Assembly (NCBI RefSeq): GCF_016283395.1 | Contig: NZ_JAEEMU010000038.1 | Location: 62,001 to 126,000 of the forward strand | From: Ruminococcus sp. | GTDB taxonomy: Bacteria > Bacillota_A > Clostridia > Oscillospirales > Ruminococcaceae | Direction: 5' to 3' | DNA: 64,000 nucleotides | Shown here: piece after piece, positions 26,601-35,719 of the stretch | How positions within the stretch are numbered: the stretch's first letter is position 1 | Layout: every line of letters starts with the position of its first letter | Program-made: the position numbers and the translations under genes | Notes under the pieces: model-generated | The model's input: the letters and a program-made list of their open reading frames with translations, nothing else | The model's database searches: none | Told to the model about the DNA's origin: nothing

Positions 26601-26695
26601 GAAGCTGTTGCAGGTGCTATCACATTAACAGCAGCAGGAGCAATTGTAGCCATGGCCATAACGCTGGCAAGAATCTTTGAAGTTTTCTTGTGCAT
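23606..26695 (-). CDS. Cellulosomal GH9 cellulase with N-terminal CBM4 and dockerin
   Basis: 1029 residues. Signal peptide (about 1-33), a CBM4/9-type jelly-roll module (about 38-205), an Ig-like CelD_N module (about 245-345, opening FISVNQIGYF), the GH9 (alpha/alpha)6 domain (about 360-890), a Thr-rich linker, and a dockerin (VWGDANCDGDVDMGDIVLIM). Catalytic signatures: the aspartates of GWYDAGDHGKYV, the NPHHRYW histidine motif, and the acid Glu in STNEVTINWNAPLAW. The architecture matches processive or endo-acting GH9 theme D enzymes. GGGAGG lies before the start. Confidence 0.94.
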   Translation of the reverse strand: MHKKTSKILASVMAMATIAPAAVNVIAPATASAGLVVGESTFDHKALPWHTCESSPAKQNFELTDGTFHVMIKVPEGADHEKWDLQFRHRNLAFKAGHEYKVSFKAKAKRAGMELCSKIGDISGNNEYFELDGQSNDMHMGPHMGGNWPAKAVELTTEWQTFEGTFKPTEDLEAAEWCFHYAKGTKYQGNAKEGDEIWFDDMVIDCVTCGDKAPGEGSCNSDPDEGYGATNRDYSAKFDPTMKEGGKLVNFISVNQIGYFTNFAKTATLGDNKGDILYGASTIDLSGSYTWELVDASSGTVVETGETSTAKKDPDSADTVCKIDFSKANKAGRYYLRIKGESWRSMEFNIGDDIYSDSSHDMLKNALNYFYQNRSGIDIEAKYITSGDTKTLAHEGGHKTDTAYVQTEWHNEYLSNDEATSKYKSSTLTANKGWYDAGDHGKYVVNGGISVWTLLNMYERATYNDKTKEKFADGSGTVSIPETGNKLPDIIDECLYELEFMTAMKVDAKEPTWGKYAGMVYHKLHDHKWTGLATRPWDYSGEKLENGDKGWNTERIVKPPTFAATLNYAACAAQMARLIEPYDSTKSAFYLQEAKDAYAAAEKNWYKADPDKEEDNPKSLYAPMYQAKGGGPYGDNEVKDDMYWAACEIYTSAKILKDADADTYLTKLSDYTNAFKVPTRITGGENKDGSFTALNWGNTNAAGSLSLLLRHKEVLTDEQYATLSASIKQTADDYIEEEEKQGYGIPYKYDGKGYNDPNNLDPDIIINGYEWGSNSMVINNLMIMSYAYDLTGDDKYMNGVLTGMNYLLGCNPLSFSFITGYGTYMEKNPHHRYWSHELDKTLPMAPDGVLSGGPNAGLQDPYVRALGFVPGNKDNPSQRCFVDSIEAWSTNEVTINWNAPLAWIVEFLQDKEQKYSYVEPTPGTITTTTVTQPPVVTTTTVSDISTPTAKVWGDANCDGDVDMGDIVLIMQSLANPNKYGIGGTDSSAITAQGQANADVDTSSKGITTQDAVRIQNFLLNKIASLDPTK

Positions 26696-26833
26696 TTGAA
26701 TACCCTCCCTGAATATTTAAGAATATAGTTTATAACGCAGTGTCAGTGCAAACGCCGCGTATATATACCGTAAATTCGAGCAATGAGCCTTTACGTCCTG
26801 TCGGACTCTGCACTTATCCGACTCATCAATCAT

Positions 26834-26862
26834 ATTATATTATATCGAAAAAAAAAAGTAAA
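26834..26862 (-). promoter_or_regulatory. Putative promoter of the CBM4-GH9 gene
   Basis: Minus strand TTTACT (26862-26857), a 17-base spacer rich in T, then TATAAT (26839-26834). An overlapping TATAAT lies five bases upstream. Leader of about 130 bases. Confidence 0.45.
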
Positions 26863-26934
26863 TAGTTTTCTTGAAATTCGTTCATTTCTCTAATGGGAGT
26901 TTCAGAATTCTGTACACAATGAACAAAAAGGTAA

Positions 26935-26968
26935 AAAAAATAAGAGGGAATAATTTCCCTCTTATTTC
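26935..26968 (-). terminator. Terminator of the GH9-CBM3 gene
   Basis: AAATAAGAGGGAA / TTCCCTCTTATTT around a short loop, about 20 bases after the stop codon at 26987, with A/T runs on both sides. Confidence 0.8.
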
Positions 26969-26986
26969 TATTTTGTGAATTAATTA

Positions 26987-29500
26987 TTATTTTTTCTCAG
27001 GTAACTCTGTAATGAGGTGAAGCAGGTATTTCTGGAGTGTCTGAGCATCGTTTGTTGTGATCTTAGAGCCGTTGTCATAAACGTCGCCGTTGGCTATACC
27101 CTGCTCTGTGATGTGGTGCTCGTCAGTACCGTTAATGCCATACTTGTTCGGGTTTGCAAGGCTCTGCATTATAAGAACGATGTCTGCAAAATCCACTTCA
27201 CCGTCGCAGTTAGAATCTCCCCACTTTGTAACAGCAGGTGTATCATTTCCTTCTGTTGTTGTGGAGACAGGCTCTGTGACTGTTGTTGTGACTGTAGTAG
27301 TTGTTGTTGTTGAAGTTGTTGTAGTAGTTGTTGTAACAGGCTTTGTTGTTGTGGTTGTTGCTGGTGTTGGAGTTGTACTCCCATTCTTTGTGCATGGCTG
27401 TGCAACGAACTTTGTGCCGTCAGGCTCTTCGCCCCATGCAATTACTCCGTCAACATACATAGGCATATGCTCGTTGAGTGAGTTAGCCTTTTTGAGGTCT
27501 GTAGCCTTTGCAAGACCGCCGAGGTATGACCAGTCGTTTGAAGTATCCCATGCGCCTGCTGTTGACTTGCCGTCTACTGCATCAGGGATAGAGATTCTGA
27601 ACTGCACCTCGTCTCTGTGTTCGCTCTGACCTGTAGGCTGGATAGCTCTGCCGTCGTCGAACTTGATGCTTGCGTAGTATGTATTTCCTGTAGGATCTCC
27701 CTCATACTTGTGAGGACCTGTAACTGTAGCGTGGCCCTGTCCGCTCTCGTACTGCTGTGACTTGCCCTCTACCTTGATATCGTCTACAGAAAGGCCGTTC
27801 TCGATGACCTCTGATACATCGAAGAAGTATCTGTACTCAACGTCCTTTGCAACTCTTGCAGGCCAAGCTGTATGATTCATAGCCCACGCCTTGATCTCTG
27901 TATAGCTTGCAGCAGGTGTGCCGTTGATAACTGCGGCTACCTCCCACTCAGCCCACTTAGGCATCTCAGCAGGTGGGAATGCAGCATCAATGCTTCCGCC
28001 GAAATCATCTACCATTGCGCAGAGACAAGCTGTGTAGCCTGCGTTGTAGTCGATAGCAACTTCCGAATACTCATACTGAGCAACACTGTTCTTGTAGCTT
28101 CCTGACTTGTCAGGACCACCAACGAGAGCACCGTAAAGAGTATGTGCATACTCTGTCTGCCAGCCCTCATCTCCGCCTGACTTCTGACCGAGATCATTCC
28201 AGTGGTCATCGTGGATACCTGATGCTGTTCTGTGGTGGAATGCAGACGGCTGATTGTCACCCATACCGAGAACATAGCTCATCTTAAGCTGGTTATCACC
28301 GAATACATAGTCCATCTGAGACTTAGCCCAGTCATTGTACTTCTTTGAAAGTGAAGCATCATCCTTAAATATAGTATCACTTGCAAGCTTAGCAAGCCAT
28401 GCAGTTGTTGTAGCGTGACGGGCACTGCCCCAGTTGAAGAGCCATGCAAGTCCGTCAGGTGTATAATCTACCTTCTTTCCGCCGTAACCGTCTATCCAGT
28501 AGTCAAGGTGATGTGAAACGTGCTCGATCCACTCCTTGTCGCCTGTGTTGAGCGCATAGAGGTAAGCTGCTGCCTGTGAAGTATCGTCCCAGCAGAGTCC
28601 CCATGTGTACTTACGTGCTGTAGACTGGTTTTCAAGCGGGAAGTTAGGGATATAATCCTTCTCGATCTTATCGAGGTAGCTCTTGTCGCCTGTAGCTATG
28701 TAGAGCCAGTTAGCAGCGTACATACAGTCATCAAGCCATGAATCTGTGTTGTACATTCCGCTCATGCCGCCGATATCCTTGTTTGCTCTGATCTTGTCAG
28801 CACCCTCAAAGAGGTCCTTTGCGTGCTTGAGGTACTGAGCAGCCTTATCAGGATCGCTGTCCTTGAATATAATGTAGCCTTCTGCAAGTGCAGCTGCCGA
28901 AAGTCCTGCAACAGAAGCGTTCTTTATTGTATCATAAGGTCTCTTCCAGTCCTTGCTGTTGAGATGATGCTTGCGGAGATATACCTCTGCGCTGCACCAG
29001 ATATTATGGTCAGTAGAGCCGCCCTTGAAGTCGCCGATTGTACCGATCATCTCGCCGCCGCCCTTATCGCAGGCCATAACGTAGTCAAGTCCCCACTGGA
29101 TATTGTTGCGGTAAACCTCTCCCATACCTGCTTTGTCAACAGCATCCTTGTACTGGATATAACCCCATGCCATAATGGAAGCTGAATAAGCATTTGTAAG
29201 AGTGAACTTGAAGTGGTCACCTGCGTCGAACCAGCCGCCCGGAACAACGTCTGTCTCGTTGCCGTCTTCGTCTACCATTGAGTCTGCTCGCCATGCTACC
29301 TGATTCCACTCAGGGAGCTTACCTGACTGCTGTACCTCATAGAAGAACATGGACTTCTGAAGAGCCTCTGCGTAGTTGTACTTGGAAGCCGAGTCTGCTG
29401 CTGTTACTATGCCGCCCTCTGTGCTGTTGGGCATATAAGCAAGTATGCCTGCTGACATAGCAAGTGCAGAAACTGCTGCCGTTACCTTTTTGATTATCAT
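26987..29500 (-). CDS. Cellulosomal GH9-CBM3c endoglucanase with dockerin
   Basis: 837 residues. Signal peptide (about 1-33), GH9 domain starting YNYAEALQKSMFFYEVQQSG (about 40-490) with WFDAGDHFKF, FHHRTASG and the acid Glu in YSEVAIDYNAGYT. A CBM3c-type module follows (about 505-660, opening MPKWAEWEVAAVI), then a Thr-rich linker and a dockerin (WGDSNCDGEVDFADIVLIM). GH9 plus CBM3c (theme B) enzymes are usually processive endoglucanases. The leader GAGAGGGGTATTAAAT before the ATG is almost the same as that of the GH5 gene. Confidence 0.95.
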   Translation of the reverse strand: MIIKKVTAAVSALAMSAGILAYMPNSTEGGIVTAADSASKYNYAEALQKSMFFYEVQQSGKLPEWNQVAWRADSMVDEDGNETDVVPGGWFDAGDHFKFTLTNAYSASIMAWGYIQYKDAVDKAGMGEVYRNNIQWGLDYVMACDKGGGEMIGTIGDFKGGSTDHNIWCSAEVYLRKHHLNSKDWKRPYDTIKNASVAGLSAAALAEGYIIFKDSDPDKAAQYLKHAKDLFEGADKIRANKDIGGMSGMYNTDSWLDDCMYAANWLYIATGDKSYLDKIEKDYIPNFPLENQSTARKYTWGLCWDDTSQAAAYLYALNTGDKEWIEHVSHHLDYWIDGYGGKKVDYTPDGLAWLFNWGSARHATTTAWLAKLASDTIFKDDASLSKKYNDWAKSQMDYVFGDNQLKMSYVLGMGDNQPSAFHHRTASGIHDDHWNDLGQKSGGDEGWQTEYAHTLYGALVGGPDKSGSYKNSVAQYEYSEVAIDYNAGYTACLCAMVDDFGGSIDAAFPPAEMPKWAEWEVAAVINGTPAASYTEIKAWAMNHTAWPARVAKDVEYRYFFDVSEVIENGLSVDDIKVEGKSQQYESGQGHATVTGPHKYEGDPTGNTYYASIKFDDGRAIQPTGQSEHRDEVQFRISIPDAVDGKSTAGAWDTSNDWSYLGGLAKATDLKKANSLNEHMPMYVDGVIAWGEEPDGTKFVAQPCTKNGSTTPTPATTTTTKPVTTTTTTTSTTTTTTVTTTVTEPVSTTTEGNDTPAVTKWGDSNCDGEVDFADIVLIMQSLANPNKYGINGTDEHHITEQGIANGDVYDNGSKITTNDAQTLQKYLLHLITELPEKK

Positions 29501-29562
29501 ATTTAATACCCCTCTCGTATTAATTATTTAAGATACGGCATTTGCCATACCTATACATTTTA

Positions 29563-29591
29563 AATATACAATATCCTCACCGATTTGTCAA
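29563..29591 (-). promoter_or_regulatory. Promoter of the GH9-CBM3 gene
   Basis: Minus strand TTGACA (29591-29586), 17-base spacer, TATATT (29568-29563), about 62 bases before the start. Confidence 0.75.
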
Positions 29592-29683
29592 GTAAAAAAT
29601 AACAATTTTCACAAAGAAATGCACACTGTACATTATATGTATGTCCGTATCCGCAGTGTGATGATATCCGCTTTTTCTAAGTA

Positions 29684-29712
29684 TTGACTTTTAAATTGCA
29701 AAAGTATATAAT
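29684..29712 (+). promoter_or_regulatory. Promoter of the ClpP-like protease gene
   Basis: TTGACT (29684-29689), 17-base spacer, TATAAT (29707-29712), 54 bases before the start at 29767. Confidence 0.75.
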
Positions 29713-29766
29713 AATAATGTATACGCTCTTGAAAGCTGCGCAAAATAGCTGTCGGAGGTGTATATA

Positions 29767-30474
29767 ATGTCAGACGAAAAACAACAGGACAAGTCACTCT
29801 CGGAAGAGCTTCTTGACGACGCAGAGCTTGTCCGCGAAAACGGACAGTCCGTTTCACGAAACTCAAAGCACCTTATCCACTGCCTTTCAGTGGTGGGACA
29901 GATAGAAGGACACTATGTCCTTTCCGAACAGAACAAAACTACCAAATACGAGCATATTATCCCCGCTCTTGTGGCTATCGAACAGGACAGGAGCGTTGAG
30001 GGACTGCTCATAATCCTTAACACCGTCGGCGGAGATGTGGAAGCAGGGCTTGCTATTGCCGAGCTTATCTCGGGCATGAAAACTCCCACTGTTTCACTTG
30101 TGGTCGGCGGCGGACATTCCATAGGCGTTCCCCTTGCAGTAAGCGCGAAACGCTCATTTATAGTCCCAACTGCATCAATGACTATCCACCCTGTGCGCAT
30201 GAACGGTACAGTTCTCGGCGTACCGCAGACCCTTTCTTATTTTGACAAGATGCAGGACAGGATAGTGAGGTTCGTCACGAAAAACAGCAGTATCACGGAG
30301 GAGACCTTCCGCACTCTGCTGATGAACACTCAGGAGCTTGTGCTCGATGTGGGCAGCGTTATCGAGGGAGAAAAAGCCGTTGAGCTCGGACTTATCGACA
30401 GTCTCGGAAGTCTCGGCGATGCTATGGACTGTCTGTACGATATGATAGAAAATACAGAAAAAAGATATTCGTGA
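29767..30474 (+). CDS. ClpP-like serine protease, TepA/YmfB type
   Basis: 235 residues from the ATG at 29767, preceded by GGAGGTG; an in-frame GTG three codons earlier is less well placed. Crotonase/ClpP fold: LNTVGGDVEAGLAIAELI, the nucleophile Ser in VVGGGHSIGVPLA and the catalytic His in SMTIHPVRMNG. Homologues (translocation-enhancing protein TepA, YmfB) lie next to spoIIIE/ftsK in Bacillus, and this gene likewise precedes the FtsK/SpoIIIE gene. Cytoplasmic protease with unknown substrate. Confidence 0.88.
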   Translation: MSDEKQQDKSLSEELLDDAELVRENGQSVSRNSKHLIHCLSVVGQIEGHYVLSEQNKTTKYEHIIPALVAIEQDRSVEGLLIILNTVGGDVEAGLAIAELISGMKTPTVSLVVGGGHSIGVPLAVSAKRSFIVPTASMTIHPVRMNGTVLGVPQTLSYFDKMQDRIVRFVTKNSSITEETFRTLLMNTQELVLDVGSVIEGEKAVELGLIDSLGSLGDAMDCLYDMIENTEKRYS

Positions 30475-30478
30475 CCGC

Positions 30479-30532
30479 AGCTGTGCCGATACGCGCTTTT
30501 CCGCGCTGAAAATATGTTACAATGGCACAGCT
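30479..30532. promoter_or_regulatory. Inverted repeat upstream of ftsK/spoIIIE
   Basis: AGCTGTGCC (30479-30487) and GGCACAGCT (30524-30532) are perfect reverse complements around a 36-base centre holding a GCGC...GCGC stem and a TACAAT -10-like box. There is no T run, so an operator is more likely than a terminator. Confidence 0.35.
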
Positions 30533-30569
30533 ACATATACATATATAATAGAACAAAACGGAGGCTAAC

Positions 30570-33128
30570 ATGGCACAAACACAAACCAAAAAGAAATCTT
30601 CGGGCAAAACACAGAAAAAGCCCGAAGCTCCTAAAAGAGAACCCGTAAAAAGCAATAAAAAAACCGCACCTCAGAACGAGAGCAATCAGCTCTGGTCAAT
30701 AATCCTTTTTGCACTGGGAATACTCTCAGCCCTTATGGTACTCATAAAAGGCACAAAGGGCTGGCTTGCTATGCATAATCTGCTGCTTGGACTTTTCGGC
30801 ATAGCAGCTTTCCTCATACCTGTAATACTTATATATACAGCCATTAAGCTCGGCACTGAGCAGACAAGAAAAAATATCAGCGGCAGGACTGTATGGTGCA
30901 TTGCTATGATATTCCTTGCAAGTGCGGCTTTCCAGATATTTTTCGTGGGAGCGATGCCCGAAAAGATCCGCTTCTTCAATCAGCTGAAGCACCTTTATAA
31001 AAACGGTGCTGAATATAAGAGCGGCGGCGTGGCAAGCATGGTCATTGCAGGACCTCTGCTGAAATTCTTCGGCAAGCTCGGCGCAAGGCTCATATCACTG
31101 GTACTGTTCTTTGTATTCGGTATGCTCCTTTCTGGACGCGGTATCATAGACTTCCTGAGACTTCTGTCAACTCCGTTCGTATTCATCGGAAAATGTGTCA
31201 ACGGCATACAGAATATGTTCATCGGCGGCGAATTCGTTGACGCTTTCGGCGATGATGACCTTGACGACGACAAGGAGCGAAAGGACTTCGACGCTGACCT
31301 TGAAGCTATAAGCATGACAAACAGCCGCAAGTCAAGCCGTAAGCCCTCGGAAAAGAAAGCGCAGGACAAGCGCGATGTGGAAGGGCTCCCCGACGGATTT
31401 TTCGATATCCCCCTTCCTACCGACCACCTTATCGACTACGGCGAGGAAGAACCGCCTGTGGCTGCACCGCCAATAGAAGAGCATATTGCTCCTCCTGTAC
31501 ATAACGTTGAACCGCCTGTTGAGGAGATAAGCGAGCCCGCACCTACAGACGAAGGACTTGAACAGCTTATCAGCAAGGCTGCCGACAGCAAGCCTGTACC
31601 CACAGAAGAGGTCATCGAGGAAGAGATCGAAGCAGAGGAAGAAAAGCCTATGTACTTCCTTCCGCCTATTGATATTCTCACACGCCCGGAGATACGCTCA
31701 AACCGTGCCGAGGCTGTTGAGGAAATGCGCGAAAAGGCTGAAGTTATCAAGAATACACTTTCAAGCTTCGGCGTTGAGGTAAAGATCAAGGATATCTTCC
31801 GCGGTCCGTCTATAACCCGTTACGAGATACAGCCGGGTCCCGGAATAAAGGTATCAAAGATAAAGGGACTTGAGGACGATATCGCTCTCAGCCTTGCTGC
31901 TCAGGGCGTTCGTATAGAAGCACCTGTTCCGGGAAAGGCTGCTGTAGGTATCGAGATACCTAACACCGCAAAGGATATGGTAACTCTCCGCGAGATAATA
32001 GCTTCTCCCGAATTCAGGGAGTCAAAGAGCAAGCTCACCTTTGCTGTGGGCAAGGATATCACTGGTAATATCATTCTCGGCGATATCGCAAAAATGCCTC
32101 ACGTTATCATCGCAGGTACTACGGGTTCGGGTAAATCCGTCTGCACACGTTCCATTATAATGAGTATCCTCTATAACGCTACTCCCGACGAGGTAAAGCT
32201 CATACTTATCGACCCTAAGATAGTTGAATTCAAAATATTCGAGAATATACCGCATCTTCTCATACCTATCGTAACAGACTGTAAACGTGCCGCAGGTGCA
32301 CTGTGCTGGGCTGTAAACGAGATGATGCGCAGATACAATATCTTCGCAGAGGCAGGTGCAAACGACCTGCGCTCATATAATGAGCTTGCGGAAGTGGACG
32401 GCGACCGCTCACCTATGCCGCAGGTAGTCATATTCATAGACGAGCTTGCTGATATGATGCTTGTGGCAGGAAAAGAAGTCGAGGACTTCATCTGCCGCCT
32501 TGCACAAATGGGACGTGCCGCAGGTATGCACCTTGTAGTTGCTACTCAGCGTCCTACCACAGACGTTATCACAGGTCTTATCAAGGCTAATATCCCGAGC
32601 CGTATCGCGCTCTCTGTAAAGTCTCAGGTAGACTCACGTACTATAATTGATATGGGCGGTGCAGACAAGCTTCTCGGAAACGGCGATATGCTGTATATGC
32701 CTATAGGCGCAGGAAAGCCTGTCCGTGTACAGGGCTGTTTCTCGTCAAATGAAGATATCGCGGAAACAGTCCGCTATGTAAAGTCTCAGGTCGATGTTTC
32801 ATACGATCCCGCTATAACAGGTGCTGTTGAGGGATATTCTCCGCAGTCACAGGGCGGCTCGGGAGCAGCTGACAGCGGCTCTGCTGTTGGCAGCGGAAGC
32901 GATGAGGACATAGTAGAGTCTGCTATAAAGGTAGCTGTGGAAGCTGGTCAGCTCTCGACTTCAATGCTGCAAAGAAAGCTGAAGCTTGGCTACGCAAGGG
33001 CTGCACGTATAATGGACGAGCTTGAAGAACGCGGAGTTATCGGCGCAAGCGAAGGTGCTAAGCCCCGTAAGGTTCTCATGTCGAAAATGCAGTACGATGA
33101 ATGGCGGCTTCGCAGAATGGACGAATAA
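30570..33128 (+). CDS. DNA translocase FtsK/SpoIIIE
   Basis: 852 residues. Basic N-terminal tail, four membrane helices (about 40-190), a long acidic Pro/Glu linker (about 225-365), the alpha/beta motor domain with Walker A GTTGSGKSV and Walker B VVIFIDELADMM, and a C-terminal gamma winged-helix domain (about 785-850) that reads KOPS/SRS sequences. It pumps chromosomal DNA through the division septum or sporulation septum; given the spoIIA operon, a SpoIIIE role is plausible. GGAGGC lies before the start. Confidence 0.95.
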   Translation: MAQTQTKKKSSGKTQKKPEAPKREPVKSNKKTAPQNESNQLWSIILFALGILSALMVLIKGTKGWLAMHNLLLGLFGIAAFLIPVILIYTAIKLGTEQTRKNISGRTVWCIAMIFLASAAFQIFFVGAMPEKIRFFNQLKHLYKNGAEYKSGGVASMVIAGPLLKFFGKLGARLISLVLFFVFGMLLSGRGIIDFLRLLSTPFVFIGKCVNGIQNMFIGGEFVDAFGDDDLDDDKERKDFDADLEAISMTNSRKSSRKPSEKKAQDKRDVEGLPDGFFDIPLPTDHLIDYGEEEPPVAAPPIEEHIAPPVHNVEPPVEEISEPAPTDEGLEQLISKAADSKPVPTEEVIEEEIEAEEEKPMYFLPPIDILTRPEIRSNRAEAVEEMREKAEVIKNTLSSFGVEVKIKDIFRGPSITRYEIQPGPGIKVSKIKGLEDDIALSLAAQGVRIEAPVPGKAAVGIEIPNTAKDMVTLREIIASPEFRESKSKLTFAVGKDITGNIILGDIAKMPHVIIAGTTGSGKSVCTRSIIMSILYNATPDEVKLILIDPKIVEFKIFENIPHLLIPIVTDCKRAAGALCWAVNEMMRRYNIFAEAGANDLRSYNELAEVDGDRSPMPQVVIFIDELADMMLVAGKEVEDFICRLAQMGRAAGMHLVVATQRPTTDVITGLIKANIPSRIALSVKSQVDSRTIIDMGGADKLLGNGDMLYMPIGAGKPVRVQGCFSSNEDIAETVRYVKSQVDVSYDPAITGAVEGYSPQSQGGSGAADSGSAVGSGSDEDIVESAIKVAVEAGQLSTSMLQRKLKLGYARAARIMDELEERGVIGASEGAKPRKVLMSKMQYDEWRLRRMDE

Positions 33129-33147
33129 TGTAACGGGAGCTGATCAT

Positions 33148-33735
33148 ATGGAAGAAGAACACTTTTCCATTGTAATGCTGGCTGTTTTGACCATACTTGA
33201 AATAATACTTATACTTCTGATAAGGTCAAAGATCAGACAAGAACACCTATATACCGAAAAATGTGAAAAAATGTCAGCAAAAGTATTATCCGTTAAAAGA
33301 GAAAGAATCAGCTACGGAAGAAGTGCATATACAGCACATACTTTTATAGTAGAAGCTGAAAACGGCAACAAATACCGCATCGTTTCACACGGACTTAAAG
33401 CTTTTACGATAAATGAAGGAAATTCTGTAAACATTCTCGTTCCTGAAGGTGCTATCCCACGTACAGAAGAAGATGAATATTTAGAGTCACTTTACTCAGA
33501 AGGAGAAGATTCTGTAAACGCACTCTCACCTGAAATAAAAATGCACCTCAGCGATTACATATCCCAAAAATATAAGGATCATCCTGAGCTTTACGACATA
33601 TCAAAGATCCAGAATCCTTCTCTTGTATCGGACGGCAGCGGATACAAAAAAGAGCTCATTCCTATGTGTTTAATCGCTGCCGTTATAGGAGTAATTATAA
33701 TATTGTCAGTATACTTTATGATCACAGAGAGGTGA
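33148..33735 (+). CDS. Two-helix membrane protein, distant DUF3592-like
   Basis: 195 residues from the ATG at 33148 (GGGAGC upstream). An N-terminal TM helix (about 7-25), a beta-rich middle (CEKMSAKVLSVKRERISYG, FIVEAENGNKYRIV, INEGNSVNILVPEGAIP) and a C-terminal TM helix (about 170-190). The layout matches the DUF3592 proteins of the 53.7-60.3 kb array, but the Cys-Thr and DPxxP signatures are weak or absent, so homology is uncertain. It is five bases from the following YgiQ gene. Confidence 0.6.
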   Translation: MEEEHFSIVMLAVLTILEIILILLIRSKIRQEHLYTEKCEKMSAKVLSVKRERISYGRSAYTAHTFIVEAENGNKYRIVSHGLKAFTINEGNSVNILVPEGAIPRTEEDEYLESLYSEGEDSVNALSPEIKMHLSDYISQKYKDHPELYDISKIQNPSLVSDGSGYKKELIPMCLIAAVIGVIIILSVYFMITER

Positions 33736-33739
33736 TATA

Positions 33740-35719
33740 ATGTACGATGGCTTTCTGCCTACAACCAAAAAAGAAATGGACGAGCTTGGAATAGACCAGT
33801 TCGATTTCATATACATAACAGGTGACGCTTACGTTGACCACCCAAGCTTCGGAGCAGCTATAGTCACAAGGCTTATCGAGGATATGGGCTACACAGTGGG
33901 TATCATCTCACAGCCCGACTGGCATACGGACAAGGACTTCCGCCGCTTTGGTGCGCCTAAGTACGCTTTCCTCGTTACCGCAGGAAATATCGACTCTATG
34001 GTGGCTCACTATACCGCCGCAAAACGCAAGCGTTCCGATGACGCTTACACCGCAGGCGGCGTTGCTGGCAAACGTCCCGACAGAGCTGTTATCGTCTACT
34101 GTCAGAAGCTCCGTGAATACTTCGGCGACATACCAATAGCCATCGGCGGTCTGGAGGCTTCACTTCGCCGTTTCGCCCACTATGACTACTGGGACGACGC
34201 TGTGCGCCCCTCTGTACTCGTTGACAGCGGTGCGGACATACTCATGTACGGCATGGGCGAACATCAGATACAGGAGATATGTCCACGTCTTGCCGCAGGC
34301 GAGAGTATCCGTGATATGACCGATATACGCGGAATATGCTACCTCACAGAGCCTGTCAATACGCCTATCGGTGCGGCTCAGTGCCCCTCATTCGAGCAGG
34401 TGCGCGACAGCAAGACCGAGTACGCAAAGGCTGTAAAAATACAGTACGACTGGCAGGACGAGGTATACGGAAAGACTATCATACAGCGTCACGGCAAGAT
34501 GATGCTGGTACAGACTCCCCCTGCCTACAGTCTCACCACCGAGGAACTTGACCACATTTATTCTCTCCCCTATACCCGTGCCATTCACCCGACCTATGAG
34601 GCTTTAGGCGGTGTTCCCGGTATCGAGGAGGTGCGCTTCTCTATAACTCATAACCGCGGCTGCTTCGGTTACTGCAATTTCTGCTCAATTGCTCTGCATC
34701 AGGGCAGGCGTATAACCGTAAGAAGCGTTGAATCGGTACTGAAAGAAGCGGAAAGAATTACTCAGATGCCCGATTTCAAGGGCTATATACACGATGTAGG
34801 CGGTCCGACCGCTGATTTCCGCCGTCCGTCCTGCGATAAGCAGATAACCAAGGGACTTTGCATGGGCAAGAAATGTCTTGCACCAACTCCCTGTCCCGCG
34901 CTTAAAGTCGACCACACGGAATATCTCTCCATGCTGAGAAAGATACGCAAGGTCAAGGGCGTGAAAAAGGTGTTTATCCGCTCGGGTATACGCTATGATT
35001 ACCTCATCGAGGACAAGGACGACGAATTTATGCGCGAGCTTATCATGCACCACGTAAGCGGTCAGCTCAAAGTTGCTCCCGAACACTGTTCGGCGGTAGT
35101 CCTTGACAAAATGGGCAAGCCCCATATCGAAGCCTACAAACGCTTTCAGAAGCGTTTCTACGAAATAACAAAGGGTATGGGAAAGGAGCAGTATCTCGTT
35201 CCCTATCTCATGTCCTCACACCCGGGAAGCACTCTCAACGAAGCTATCGACTTAGCTGTTTTCCTCAAGGAAAACAAGATACGTCCCGAGCAGGTGCAGG
35301 ACTTCTACCCTACTCCCGGTACTATCTCGACGGCTATGTTCTATACGGAGCTCGACCCGTATACCATGGAAAAGGTATACGTGCCGAAAACTCCCAAGGA
35401 AAAGGCTATGCAGCGAGCTCTGCTGCAGTATTTCCGTCCTCAGAACAGAGAGATAGTCCTCGAAGCTCTCAAAGCCGCAGGCAGGCGCGACCTTATAGGC
35501 TCGTCGCCGAAATGCCTCATAGAGGGAGACTCTCACAAGCAGGGAAATACTCCCCGAAAAGGCGGTGACAAGTCGTGGCAAAATACTTCAAAGACACGGA
35601 AAGCTTCGTCGAAGCAGCAGGAGAGAAATACAAGCTCAATGCGCAGCAAAAACAGTACCTTCGGGAACTCGCAGAGGAACGGGAAAAAGAACGCTCCGCA
35701 CGGAAAGAAAAAGCATTAA
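33740..35719 (+). CDS. YgiQ-family radical SAM protein
   Basis: 659 residues, starting MYDGFLPTTKKEMDELG, the standard YgiQ N-terminus. The radical SAM cluster motif is CFGYCNFC (about residue 310), and HPGSTLNEA and FYPTPGTIST belong to the C-terminal half. The biological role of the family is not established. The last 48 residues are a low-complexity Ser/Lys/Asn/Gln tail encoded in the region that overlaps the next gene. Confidence 0.9.
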   Translation: MYDGFLPTTKKEMDELGIDQFDFIYITGDAYVDHPSFGAAIVTRLIEDMGYTVGIISQPDWHTDKDFRRFGAPKYAFLVTAGNIDSMVAHYTAAKRKRSDDAYTAGGVAGKRPDRAVIVYCQKLREYFGDIPIAIGGLEASLRRFAHYDYWDDAVRPSVLVDSGADILMYGMGEHQIQEICPRLAAGESIRDMTDIRGICYLTEPVNTPIGAAQCPSFEQVRDSKTEYAKAVKIQYDWQDEVYGKTIIQRHGKMMLVQTPPAYSLTTEELDHIYSLPYTRAIHPTYEALGGVPGIEEVRFSITHNRGCFGYCNFCSIALHQGRRITVRSVESVLKEAERITQMPDFKGYIHDVGGPTADFRRPSCDKQITKGLCMGKKCLAPTPCPALKVDHTEYLSMLRKIRKVKGVKKVFIRSGIRYDYLIEDKDDEFMRELIMHHVSGQLKVAPEHCSAVVLDKMGKPHIEAYKRFQKRFYEITKGMGKEQYLVPYLMSSHPGSTLNEAIDLAVFLKENKIRPEQVQDFYPTPGTISTAMFYTELDPYTMEKVYVPKTPKEKAMQRALLQYFRPQNREIVLEALKAAGRRDLIGSSPKCLIEGDSHKQGNTPRKGGDKSWQNTSKTRKASSKQQERNTSSMRSKNSTFGNSQRNGKKNAPHGKKKH

